NCBI GenBank assembly: GCA_963681505.1
Contig: OY811993.1
Coordinates: 462,562 to 526,561, forward strand
DNA length: 64,000 bases
Origin: Eunapius fragilis
Taxonomy: Eukaryota > Porifera > Demospongiae > Spongillida > Spongillidae
Direction of reading: 5' to 3'
Shown: piece after piece, positions 53,984 to 64,000 of the stretch
How the letters are laid out: the number at the start of each line of letters is the position of its first letter
How positions within the stretch are numbered: position 1 is the stretch's first letter
The notes under the pieces: model-generated
Seen by the model: the letters and a program-made list of their open reading frames with translations, nothing else
The model's database searches: none
What the model was told of the DNA's origin: nothing
Translations under genes and position numbers: made by a program

Positions 53984-55616
53984 CGGGTCATTCCATGGGC
54001 TGTCAGGAATGAATTGGACAGCACCCCTCAGATTTGTGTGCAATTTATCATATTTGCTTGACCTAATATGGATGTTACTTTAACGCATTAATTTTTAAAA
54101 TCTCACGAGTGGTTTACGAATTAACACCGTCATGAATAATTAATTGTTTTCCACTTTGAAGACTCATAACTCCCTACTCACAGAATGTGTATGGCTATTG
54201 TTGGCATCAAATTGAAGCTCTCTTAGTGTACAATCCAACTATAATATGTTTCTGTGGGAGAGGCGAAAGGGTTAACGAATAAATGTTTATACAGCACGGT
54301 TTTCAATATTTAGGTCACTTGCAGGGTGATACTCAAGAATTTTGTTTCTGTATATGAAAACTGTTCATTGTCCTTACATTTAAAAAAAATAAAAAGTCTG
54401 AGTATCAGCTAGTTCTGAGAACTGCAGAAGGTTAAAGGGCAAGACCCCATTTTTAATTTCTTCATGGTTGATTTTATCACTAATGAGAAGCAAGTGTTGT
54501 TTAGATACGTCTCAAGGGTATTACATAATACTGTCCTCAACTATGACAACAATAAGAAAGGGCGTTGGTAATTTAAAAAATGATTTTTAGTACATGGAAT
54601 TGCGCATTTATTGGAAACCGTTAAGCCTTCTAATGGGATCGTTGCGTAGGTAAGCGTGCTCGTTATTACTGTCATAAGCGGTTACAGCTCAACATTTCTT
54701 TTGATTGGAAGTAAAAGGGAACAACGAGGTTTAAATGAACCGGCGGTGAGACCTATTCAACCGGCTCAAGAAGTGGTGGTCCCTCGGTACGCTGTCATCT
54801 GGCGTATGAACAGGTTGAGGGACCACCACTTCTTGAGCCGGTTGAATAGGTCTCACCGCCGGTTCATTTAAACCTCGTTGTTCCCTTTTACTTCCAATCA
54901 AAAGAAATGTTGATCTGTAACCGCTTATGACAGTAATAACAAGCACGCTTACCTACGCAACGATCCCATTAGAAGGCTTAACGGTTTCCAATAAATGCGC
55001 AATTCCATGTACTAAAAATCATTTTTAAAATTACCAACGCCCTTTCTTATTGTTGTCATAGTTGAGGACAGTATTATGTAATACCCTTGAGACGTATCTA
55101 AACACTTGCTTCTCATTAGTGATAAAATCAACCATGAAGAAATTAAAAATGGCGTCTTGCCCTTTAACCTTCTGCAGTTCTCAGAACTAGCTGATACTCA
55201 GACTTTTTATTTTTTTTTAAATGTAAGGACAATGAACAGTTTTCATATACAGAAACAAAATTCTTGAGTATCACCCTGCAAGTGACCTAAATATTGAAAA
55301 CCGTGCTGTATAAACATTTATTCGTTAACCCTTTCCCCTCTCCCACAGAAACATATTATAGTCGGATTGTACACTAAGAGAGCTTCAATTTGATGCCAAC
55401 AATAGCCATACACGTTCTGTGAGTAGGGAGTTATGAGTCTTCAAAGTGGAAAACATTTAATTATTCATGACGGTGTTAATTCGTAAACCACTCGTGAGAT
55501 TTTAAAAATTAATGCGTTAAAGTAACATCCATATTAGGTTAAGCAAATATGATAAATTGCACACAAATCTGAGGGGTGCTGTCCAATTCATTCCTGACAG
55601 CCCATGGAATGACCCG
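53984..55616. mobile_element. 1.63 kb near-perfect hairpin (foldback-like element)
   Basis: Arms 53984-54785 (802 bp) and 54817-55616 (800 bp) are almost exact inverted copies separated by a 31-bp loop (54786-54816). Outer ends are CGGGTCATTCCATGGGC and its complement. It has no long ORF except symmetric 71-codon frames on both strands. Few differences between arms (for example ggcgaaaggg against the complement of ccctttcccc) point to a recent origin or continuing correction between the arms. Confidence 0.9.
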
Positions 55617-55619
55617 GTC

Positions 55620-56700
55620 ATAGAGCAGGAGGCAGTCCTTCCGGTGGAAGAACTGGTGGAAGTTCATCAGGTTGAAGAACAGGAGGTGGTCATATAACAT
55701 GCAGCATTAAGGCACCATAAATTTCCTTGGGTTTATTTGCAGAATCATGTCCAGCTCATATTCTATGAATGTAAACAAAAATATCTTAACAGGTGTTTGT
55801 GATGGCTCACTACTGCTTTCATTCATTTTAGCTGGTGCCAAAGCCAAACAACACACGCACCATACAAAATAGTAAAATCGAATGAATGGATCTCAATGTA
55901 ATTTCCAGACAAACCTGGGTTTGATTTAGTATATTTTTTGATTAACTGTGTTGTGCACCAGCTAAGTCACAGCAACGTCTGTACAAAGCTTGGATAAATT
56001 ATGAATCGCCTTCCAGCTTCGTGCAGGTCACTTAGACTTTGATCCGTTCCTGTTTCTCTTGAAACAAAGTGAGTATTTCATATTATTCAAATAATAGAAT
56101 CTTTTATACTGCACAGCATTTTAAGTGGTTCACTGCATACTACAGAGACATATGTATTTTGACAGTCTATGGATAAGAAAAAGAGCCATACATATATGTG
56201 GTAGATATTATTGCCTTGGTAGCTACAATTAGTGAGGTAGCCACACTCTCCTGTACATGGTACATAGGTGCATGCTAACCTGTGTGCATTTGCATAAGTA
56301 GAATGCGGGTCAAGGCTCTCTATCAGAGAGGTCCTCTCCCTGCTACACTAGTAGAGTGGGGTCTCTATGCCTCTCACTGCAGGTACAGGGGCTCTCTATG
56401 CCTCACTGGTACGTGTATCTCTTCTATAGGCCTCACTGGTGACAGAGAGGGGGTTCTCTGCTTCACTAGAAGGGTCTTTGAACATGAAAATGTTACATTT
56501 ATGTTTGAGATGAGGGTAGTACAGTTAAGCATGGAATGACCCCTACACTTTGAGTCAAAAGTTGTTCTCTGTTTTGCAATCAAGGACATTTGCAATCAAA
56601 CACAATAAAATGTAAAGTATTGGCACCATTTTAAATGTTCAGTTTAATGTTTGTTTTGCATTTTTCTGTTCCTGTTTGCTTCTCTTATTCTCTCATTCTT
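55620..56700. other. Non-coding stretch with a small repeat and the dispersed repeat
   Basis: 55640-55695 has a short aggaggtgg/gttgaagaacagga repeat; 55960-56075 is a copy of the dispersed repeat of 47.5 kb. No gene. Confidence 0.4.
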
Positions 56701-56949
56701 TATTTCCTTGTATACCAGTATCAGTGGTTATTATCTCAGAAATGGATCCCCAAATAGGTAACTCATGTTTGGTATATTGATCTTAAGTAATAGCCCATTG
56801 GTCTCAAGTTATAGCCCATTCATATGATTATAATTACATTCTAAAAGTGTAATATAATTTGCTCTATGGTACATGTATGTAATACAATGCCATATGTACA
56901 TGTACATAAAACCTGTATACTGTAACCTTTTTTGCTGGCTATAAATCAC

Positions 56950-57042
56950 GCGACTCTTCATCAGGTGACTTTTCTCATTGCAGTGGTGGCGGCGATGGCG
57001 GTGGTGGTGGGAACATTATTCATAATAAAATGGAGACAAGGT
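56950..57042 (+). CDS. Possible exon encoding a transmembrane helix
   Basis: Between a TCATCAG acceptor and a G/GTATGC donor lies VTFLIAVVAAMAVVVGTLFI then IKWRQ, a strong single membrane span followed by basic residues. A small candidate exon precedes it (about 56719-56754). No further exons were found; the gene is otherwise unidentified. Confidence 0.35.
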
Positions 57043-57654
57043 ATGCAATTGAACCCCTGGATTACAATTAGGACAGTAGTAGACTTTAAATATGAGAACT
57101 CTCATCAGGGTCATTTCATATCAGTACAGGGAGGCAATTGCACCTCACCTTTCAAATTTCGTTCAAACTTTACATACATGTTGGTCTTCATATATGTTGA
57201 CATTTATCCGTTATTTATGTTAATAACCTTAATGGTTTACACGATACGCAACGATGAATAATTGATTAGTTTGCTTATAATCTCAACTTTGCTATGCTAT
57301 GACTTGATCCACACTATGAGCACAGTGACATGTTTGGTATCAAATCAGAGGCCATGATACCTAGAATCCATCTACAATATGCATTTTTGTCGGAAAGGAA
57401 AGGGTTAAACAAAAAATGGGTTTATATACCAATCTGCATAGTTACTGTGTCAAGAAGGTTGATAATCATATTTTTTATTTAATCACATGAAGTGAAAACT
57501 TAAACTTCACCTTTTTACAAAATAAAAAAGTTGATTATCAATAACCCCTGAGAACCGCAAAATGTTTTGTACCTTGCAGCCATTTTGGGTTGATATAAAT
57601 GAGAGGTCTTGCTAAGTGGGTTATGTAATAGTTTAGCCACAGTTATCAAAACAT

Positions 57655-57897
57655 CCATTGTAATCAAAACAACACTTTGTGTTGTGCTACAAAAGAACAA
57701 ATGGTCTTCTCCATGGAGCGCGCGTCCTCTCCATGGAGCGCTAGACGCGCTGGAGAGGACCATTTGTTCTTTGTAGACCAACACAAAGTGTTGTTTTGAT
57801 TACAATTGGGCTACAAAGAACAAATGGTCCGCTCCAGCGCGTCCTCTCCATGGAGCGCTAGCGCTCCATGGAGAGGACCATTTGTTCTTTGTAGCCC
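57655..57897. mobile_element. Two adjoining palindromes (MITE remnants)
   Basis: 57655-57808 pairs ccattgtaatcaaaacaaca with its complement; 57808-57897 pairs gggctacaaagaacaaatgg with its complement around gagcgctagcgctc. Both share the ctccatggagcgc core, so the second looks like a partial copy of the first. They lie just upstream of the plus-strand transposon-like gene. Confidence 0.8.
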
Positions 57898-58006
57898 AAC
57901 ACAAAGAATCCTCTGTTCTTCAGTTGTACTATAAAAGTTTTATTTTAAATACCGCTACTCGCTGTAGTCTGAATCCGCTTCAATAGTGTTGCTTTAACGT
58001 TCGAAA

Positions 58007-60467
58007 ATGTCTATCAACTGGAAGGTGTACTGTTGCAATCCTCTTAGCCGTCACAAGCGACGTATTTATGCTCGATTGCGTTTAGTTCCCGACGATTTGA
58101 TCGTAGCCAATCCATCTCTTTCGATGCAAATTGGAGACAGAGCATGCTGTAATTGCTTGAATGCCATACGGAAGCTACCGCTGGAAACACCTACAAGTGA
58201 ACAAGAGCAAGAGCAAGCATGCTCTAGTGCCCAACCTGGTTCTTCTGTACCAGCCGATGAAGCCATTCAAAGTACTAGTAGTGAACCTACGCCTGCTGAT
58301 ACGGAGGATAGCGATGCCTATGGTGATGATATGCTGCCTGCTGATGCGACGCTTTGCGATGTAAACAAAGTGCTTGGTATAGTAGGGATCTCTCCTTTTA
58401 GACGAAAGCGACGAATGTGGAATCAGACGTATGTTGGAGAAAAGTTGCAGCGAGTTGGAGATGTGCTCAAGAAGAAAGTGCTGTTTGCAGTTGGCCATGA
58501 AGAAAGGGAAACACAAGACGATGGACTGGAGATGATAAAGCAACTGAAAGAGAAGTTTGCTGTGGCATCATCAAGGAGCGAAAAACTCACTATCTTAACC
58601 ATTCTGCCAAAGAGTTGGTCTGTAGCCAAAATGATGAGTGAGTTTGGAGTTACGAAGTACATGGCTAGCAGTGCAAAGAAGCTTGTAGAAAATAAAGGAG
58701 TGCTAAGCAGCCCAAACTCCAAAGCAGGAAAGACACTTAGTCAAGATACTTTGGAGCTAGTAAAGAGCTTCTATCACCACGATGATGTCAGCAGGGTCAT
58801 GCCAGGGAAGAAGGATTTTGTGTCCTCCAGGAATGATGACGGAGAGAAGGTGCACCTGCAGAAGCGGCTTGTATTGTGCAATCTTAAAGAAGCCTATCAC
58901 CACTTCAAAGAACTGCATCCTAATGTTAAGGTGGGGTTCTCGAAGTTCACTCAATTGCGACCAAAGGAGTGCGTGTTGGCTGGTACAACTGGTACTCATT
59001 CTGTATGCGTCTGTGTATCACATCAAAATGATTGCTGGAGCGAGACTGGAGGCACTCACCAAGGGTGAATTCAGGCACTACAGTGATTTTTTGGCTTTTA
59101 TTCAGTGCGATCCTCCGACTGCTGATTGTGCTAATGGTATTTGTGAAGAATGTCGGGGAACAGAGCCGTTGAAAGTGGAGCTGGAAGCCATTATGGAGGA
59201 GAATGGAGTTGAAAGTGTGCAATACAGCCAGTGGGTGAACACAGACCGTGCAAATCTTGAAACCCATGTTGTTCCAGTTGCAGACTTTCTAGACCTGTTT
59301 ATGGAGTACTTATTGAAGCTGCGATTGCATGACTTCATAGCCAGACAACAGGCAAAATTCATCAGTGAGAAAAAGGAAACTCTGGGGTCTGGAGAGTTTC
59401 TTGTGGTTGCTGATTTTAGCGAGAACTATAGTTTTGTCATCCAAGACGAGGTACAGAGCTTCCACTGGAACAACCTGCAAGCCACCGTACACCCATTCCT
59501 CTGCTACTACAGAGAGCTAAATGGCAACAAGCTCAACAGCATCCCTTTCACTGTCATCTCGGAAAACAAAGACCATGACTCCACAGCAGTTCATCTGTTC
59601 CAAAGAAAGTTGATAGCATTCCTAACAGACCATTTTGGAATGAAGCCGAAGAAGATTATTTATGTGTCAGACGGCTGTGCAGGACAGTACAAGAACTGCT
59701 ATAACTTTTCTAATATTTGTCATCATTTAAATGATTTTGGAGTTGCAGCAGAGTGGCATTTTTTTGCCACATCTCACGGGAAGTCAGCTGCAGATGGCAT
59801 AGGAGGAACAGTGAAGAGAACAGCAACCAAGGCCAGCCTTCAGCGACCTATAGATAATCAAATCCTGACACCTATGCAGTTGTACCAGTTCGTGTCATCA
59901 GATATCAAAGGAATACACTTCGCCTTTGCAACAACTAGCGAGCATGAAGAGGAGGCAAAGCTGTTAGCAGAGCGGTACTCACACTGTAGGACGGTTCCAG
60001 GAACACGATCAATGCACTGTGTCATACCTGTAACGACCAGTACAGTGGAAGTTAGACAGTTCTCCTATAGTCCAACCAAGAGAATTGAAAAAGTGTCTAC
60101 AGCACTTAGTGTTGAGAATCTTCCACTGTCAACAATCAAAGGGTATGTAACTGTGGCCTATGATGGGGATTGTTGGCTTGGATGTGTCACTAAGGTGAAA
60201 ATGGAGGAACAAAGTGTAGAGATTTCTTTTCTACACCCTAAGCTTCCTGCCAATTCATATGTGTACCCACGGCACCAGGACATACTGGAGATTGATCCGT
60301 CGGATGTTCTAACTCTTGTTAGTCCCACTACAGCTACTGGACGCTCTTGGGTCATTCCATACCTAATCCTCGAGGTTTTCGGCAGCATGCTTTCCAATTT
60401 GGATAGTTTTCATTTTATGAGTTCATCCCATATTGAAAATGATATTAACAAATTATCTGTTAATTAA
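58007..60467 (+). pseudogene. Transposon-like protein with candidate DDE core, plus-strand copy (one frameshift)
   Basis: Related over its whole length to the minus-strand ORF at 60933-63425. The first part (58007 to about 59030) has a Cys-containing head (VYCCNPLSRHKRR, GDRACCNCLNAIRK), an acidic stretch and SVCVCVSHQN. The second part continues in another frame to 60467: ADFSENYSFVIQDEVQSFHW, YVSDGCAGQYKNCYNFSN, EWHFFATSHGKSAADG and a C-terminal YDGDCWLGCV module. At about 59030 it lacks 14 bp present in the other copy, which explains the frame change. Otherwise it is open, so the loss is recent. Function: presumed transposase, by inference only. Confidence 0.65.
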
Positions 60468-60932
60468 GCTGTTGTTATTCAAAGTTATTGGCTTCTGAAC
60501 TATTGACCTTTTGGAACACTTTTCAGACTTTGCACATATGTATCTCTAGTACTGTTTGTCATAAAATTACAAAAGTTATATATATTATAGCTGTCATATA
60601 GGGCTATCTATACGTAATAATGAAATTTTTATGAAATGGAAAGTGAAGTAATTATTAGTAATTATAGCACTAAATGTTACACTTCTCAAAAAGTTCATTT
60701 TTAAAAAATCCTATTTTTTGCATGCAATTAGTCCTTATTATTAGTAGCCTCCCCCCAAAATTTCAGAGTAGGGCAACGCTGAGTTTTTAAAGAATCCCCT
60801 GTTGTATCAGGGAACTGCTTTAGCCACGTAAGGGTTCAATAATTGGGGCTAAGTGGGCGCGTTGACCATAATATATTCATTGCTCTAAAGTAAACCTACA
60901 ATCATAACAATTTGTACAATCAAACCAATGTA
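60468..60932. other. Spacer between the two convergent transposon-like genes
   Basis: AT-rich; no gene. It contains likely 3' ends of both transcripts. Confidence 0.5.
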
Positions 60933-63425
60933 TTACAATCTAAACAGTTTTTGTCGATTTGTTAAAATTCTAGCTACATCAGCCATCTCCCTCTTAGTCA
61001 GTGTGTATGTTCTCCCAGTTGCTGTGAGAGGGTTTACATAAGAAACTATGTCTGACTGGTCTACATCCAATACATCCTCCATTTCAGGAAATGTAAACGA
61101 TTTTGATGGTAAATGAGGATGTAGGAACTTAACTGTGACAGAGCCAGCCTCCGCATCCACTGCCATGGTGCATCCTAGCCAACCATACCCATCATACTCA
61201 ACAACTAGGTAACTTCCAATAATTGTGATCTGTGGAGGTACCACTGCTTGAGTACGAGTTAGCTTCTCACGACGGGAATGGGTACTATCTGAGAACCGCT
61301 TCACTTCCACTATATTGTTAGATACTGGTCGAAAAAAGTGAAGTTTTTGCGTTCCAGGAACAGTTCTAGCAGCATCAAATCTGTCACTTAGAAGCATTTC
61401 TTCACACCTGTGTTCCTCCATGGTGGCAAACCCAAAGTTCATTCCTTTAATAGTAGAGCAGGCATAATCGTAGAGCTGACGGGGTGTTATAATCTGCTCC
61501 ATGTATGGCCTCTGGAGACTGCTTTTGGTAGCAAGTCGCTTTAATGTTCCTGCTGCTCCATCACCAGCTGTTTTGCCATGTGAGGTGGCAAAAAAGTGCC
61601 ATTCTGCTGACACACCAAAGTCATCTTTGTGATGGCAAAGGTTGCTAAAGTTTTTACAGTTTTTGTACTGGGCAGCACATCCGTCTGATATGTACATCAT
61701 TTTGCTTGGTAATTTCCCTTTTTGTGCTGCAAGAAAGGTTATCAGCTTCCTCTGAAATAGGTGCACAGCAGCAGTGTTGTGCTCTGTACACTCCGAAATT
61801 ATGACGAAACAGATGTTGGCAACCGATCCATCATCATTCTTATAATAGCAAACGAATGGATGAATTGTTGTCTGAGTGCTATTCCAGTGATAGGACTGGA
61901 TCTCATCTTGAATAACAGCAGAATAATTTTCAGAAAAATCTGCTACCACCAAATACTCTCCAGGCTGAAGAGATTCCTTTGTCTTGGAAGCAAATCTGGA
62001 CTGCATCTTAGCAATGAAGTCATGCACCTGAAGCTTCTCAACACTTTCTATAAAACAGTCAACAAACTCATCAACAGATAGAACCTTTGTTTCCAGGTTT
62101 GCACGATCTGTAGTCGTCCATTGCTTAAACTCAATAGCATCTATTAGATTTGCATCCATAATGTTCATTATTGTCTCTCTCAGTTTCTCTGATCCTGGAC
62201 ACCCATTACATTCTCCGAGGAAGCACTCAGCCCTTGCTGGATTGCACCGCATGACTTCAAGACAGGTTTTATAGTCTGGAATCTCCCCATTACTGAGTGA
62301 CTTAAGGTTGCAACCAATAAACATGAGTTTCACATTCTGGTGAGTAACGCAGACGCAAACAGAGTGTGTACCACTACTTCCTGCCAATACACATTGTTTA
62401 GGCCTGAGATCTGCAAACTTCGAAAACCCTATGTTAGTGTTAGGATGAAGTGTTTTGAACTGTTGGTAGGCTTCTTTTAAGTTACTCAGCAGTAGCCTCT
62501 TTTGCACATGCTCCCTCCCTTGTGAAGTTGTCACAGACACAAAATCCTTTTTCCCTGGCATTTGTCGACTAACATCATCACTGCAATAGAACAGCACTAC
62601 ATCGTTCAAAGTTTCTTCAGAAAGGATGGTGGTACCTAGCCTAAGATTTGGACCAGAAAGGATTCCTTTCTCAGCTACAAGCCTTTTGGCTTGCCTTGCC
62701 ATGTAGTCTGATACGGAAAATTCCTTTTCAATCATTGAAAGTGACCAGCTATATGGCAAAACTGTAAGGATTTTAACCTTTTCACTGCGTGCACTTGTGG
62801 TTGCAAATTTTTCTTTCAGTTGCTGAATTACTTCACATTCTTTGTAATGTTGAAGATGGTCATCACCTTTTAGGAACACATTTTTGACTGCTCCTTTCAC
62901 TTGTGTAATTTTTTCTCCAAGATATTTCTTATTTCTTGCCTTTCGTTTTGAAATCGGAGACCCACCTGCACTAGTAAGCATATCATTCAGGGCAGTGAGT
63001 ATGTAGTCTTCATCTTCGTATGCATCTTCATTTTGTTCACTGGAAGTAGCATCATCGGAGAATTCGCTAGAGGTTCTTAGGTCTCCCACTGGCTGCATTG
63101 CCTCATCTGATTCAACTACACACCTACTGCCTTCTACAGACTGTATCACTGTACCAGATTCAGCTCCGCCTCCTACAGACTGCACCACCTCCTCTGATTC
63201 CGCTACGCAGCTACCTTCAGAACTTTGTGGTAACTCTGAATAGTGCTTGCGTAATTGCTGTCGACAATTAGTACAAACCTTTTGACCCACTCTTAGAGAA
63301 AGCGATGCATGATTTGCTGCCATTTCTTTGGTTATACGTTGTAGACCTCGGAACACTAACTTTCTGTGAAGTTTAAAAGGATCACAGCAGTATTTCCAAC
63401 TACTGACACTGCAAACACTCGACAT
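60933..63425 (-). CDS. Intact transposon-like protein, about 830 residues, candidate DDE transposase
   Basis: Single uninterrupted frame. I chose the Met at 63425, 14 codons after the first Met (63467), because it aligns with the start of the plus-strand copy. Layout: Cys-pair head (KYCCDPFKLHRK, VGQKVCTNCRQQL; a likely zinc site), Glu/Ser-rich linker (about 60-150), a central basic region, CVCVTHQN and Cys-rich CNPARAECFLGECNGC, then ADFSENYSAVIQDEIQS (Asp near 496), YISDGCAAQYKNCKNFSN (Asp near 581), AEWHFFATSHGKTAGDG (Glu near 608), and a C-terminal EYDGYGWLGCTM module resembling an SH3/Tudor-like fold. Similar ATSHGK proteins occur in many invertebrate genomes. No terminal repeats were found here. 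It may be a domesticated or still mobile gene. Confidence 0.7.
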   Translation of the reverse strand: MSSVCSVSSWKYCCDPFKLHRKLVFRGLQRITKEMAANHASLSLRVGQKVCTNCRQQLRKHYSELPQSSEGSCVAESEEVVQSVGGGAESGTVIQSVEGSRCVVESDEAMQPVGDLRTSSEFSDDATSSEQNEDAYEDEDYILTALNDMLTSAGGSPISKRKARNKKYLGEKITQVKGAVKNVFLKGDDHLQHYKECEVIQQLKEKFATTSARSEKVKILTVLPYSWSLSMIEKEFSVSDYMARQAKRLVAEKGILSGPNLRLGTTILSEETLNDVVLFYCSDDVSRQMPGKKDFVSVTTSQGREHVQKRLLLSNLKEAYQQFKTLHPNTNIGFSKFADLRPKQCVLAGSSGTHSVCVCVTHQNVKLMFIGCNLKSLSNGEIPDYKTCLEVMRCNPARAECFLGECNGCPGSEKLRETIMNIMDANLIDAIEFKQWTTTDRANLETKVLSVDEFVDCFIESVEKLQVHDFIAKMQSRFASKTKESLQPGEYLVVADFSENYSAVIQDEIQSYHWNSTQTTIHPFVCYYKNDDGSVANICFVIISECTEHNTAAVHLFQRKLITFLAAQKGKLPSKMMYISDGCAAQYKNCKNFSNLCHHKDDFGVSAEWHFFATSHGKTAGDGAAGTLKRLATKSSLQRPYMEQIITPRQLYDYACSTIKGMNFGFATMEEHRCEEMLLSDRFDAARTVPGTQKLHFFRPVSNNIVEVKRFSDSTHSRREKLTRTQAVVPPQITIIGSYLVVEYDGYGWLGCTMAVDAEAGSVTVKFLHPHLPSKSFTFPEMEDVLDVDQSDIVSYVNPLTATGRTYTLTKREMADVARILTNRQKLFRL

Positions 63426-63467
63426 GACAATTGATTTCGAAAGATTATCAATATAGCTCCAATGCAA

Positions 63468-64000
63468 TGTTGTAGTGCTTTATATATACTGCATGCACAT
63501 AAGTGATTCATGTGCCTGCTGTACCAATAGATTACAAAAGAATGGTCTAAGGTTCTTTGTTCATGCACTAGCTGTTTTGATCAGTCAAGCGTACAGCGCT
63601 ATAGTTCTTGGCCGTTGATTAAAAAAAAAGAAATGATTATTACTTCTAACGGATAGCGCTATAGGATTCTTTGTTCACTTATTTCGACCGATCAGTTATC
63701 GTGGTCAAACTAATTGGCCGGTCATAAAAGCTAGGTATTTGCGATCAATTGTCAAAACAACTAAGATAATAGAGCCTGCCAACCGGTCACAATGCAAACA
63801 AAGAGGCCTATAGCGCTAGCTGTTTGAGCTTGAGTGAACAAAATGGCTGGTCAAATTAAACAAAGAAACAATAAAGCCTGCCCACTGCAGGCTCATTAGC
63901 GTAGCGTGAGTATAAATTGCTCGATATCCTTCAAAAAGCAATATTGTCCCAATGTCGAGTGCGCAAACCGAATCAGAGTGGCGCTTTTCTTCATCCCGCG
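63468..64000. other. Upstream region of the minus-strand gene
   Basis: No gene. Motifs ggatagcgctatagg, tatagcgctagctg and acagcgctatag repeat the AGCGCTA core at least four times, perhaps subterminal repeats of the element. Confidence 0.35.

Noticed and set aside
54656-54946. 71-codon ORFs on both strands in the hairpin
   Set aside because: They are the same frame mirrored by the palindrome, with no recognisable domain.

Overview
This is a 64 kb piece of animal nuclear genome. The evidence is spliced genes with GT-AG introns, many (CA)n microsatellites and minisatellites, and several cut-and-paste transposon families typical of invertebrates. The style (P-like and CACTA-like transposases, a GCDTTS-type element, RAG1-N-like fragments, very short introns) suggests an early-branching metazoan such as a demosponge. 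That placement is an inference and is not proven by the window.

Region 1 to 15.1 kb, minus strand: two head-to-tail genes for P5B-type ATPases of the ATP13A2/ATP13A3 family (lysosomal or endosomal polyamine transporters). Copy B (15077 to 4857) can be assembled into 24 frame-consistent exons giving about 1178 residues with every P-type motif. Copy A (4603 to beyond the left edge) has 14 visible exons and a +4 bp shift in the exon that carries the phosphorylated aspartate. A third, broken piece (copy C, about 35.76-36.40 kb) abuts a 200-N assembly gap. Several minisatellites in these genes are made from the splice junctions themselves.

Region 15.1 to 23.2 kb: one minisatellite after another. 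From about 16.9 to 21.4 kb they are seeded inside the decayed C-terminal part of a reverse-transcriptase-type retroelement ORF, and at least three repeat units are local amplifications of its coding sequence.

Region 23.2 to 28.1 kb: a DNA transposon with 38-bp terminal inverted repeats. It carries a 10-exon P-element-like transposase (plus strand, two in-frame stops) and a convergent second gene of unknown function.

Region 28.8 to 35.4 kb: a plus-strand coiled-coil gene of unknown function. Its large last intron contains a GCDTTS-type element with roughly 0.6-0.8 kb inverted repeats, a MITE pair, and a perfect palindrome flanked by a 9-bp duplication.

Region 36.4 to 64 kb: an assembly gap, a CACTA/Transposase_21-like ORF (36.9-38.1 kb), fragments of a RAG1-N-like element gene (41-43 kb), many MITEs and microsatellites, a 1.63 kb near-perfect hairpin (54.0-55.6 kb), and a convergent pair of related long ORFs (58.0-60.5 kb plus strand, frameshifted; 60.9-63.4 kb minus strand, intact, about 830 residues). 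The pair belongs to an invertebrate, transposon-like family with a candidate DDE core.

All family names come from reading motifs by eye; no database search was run.
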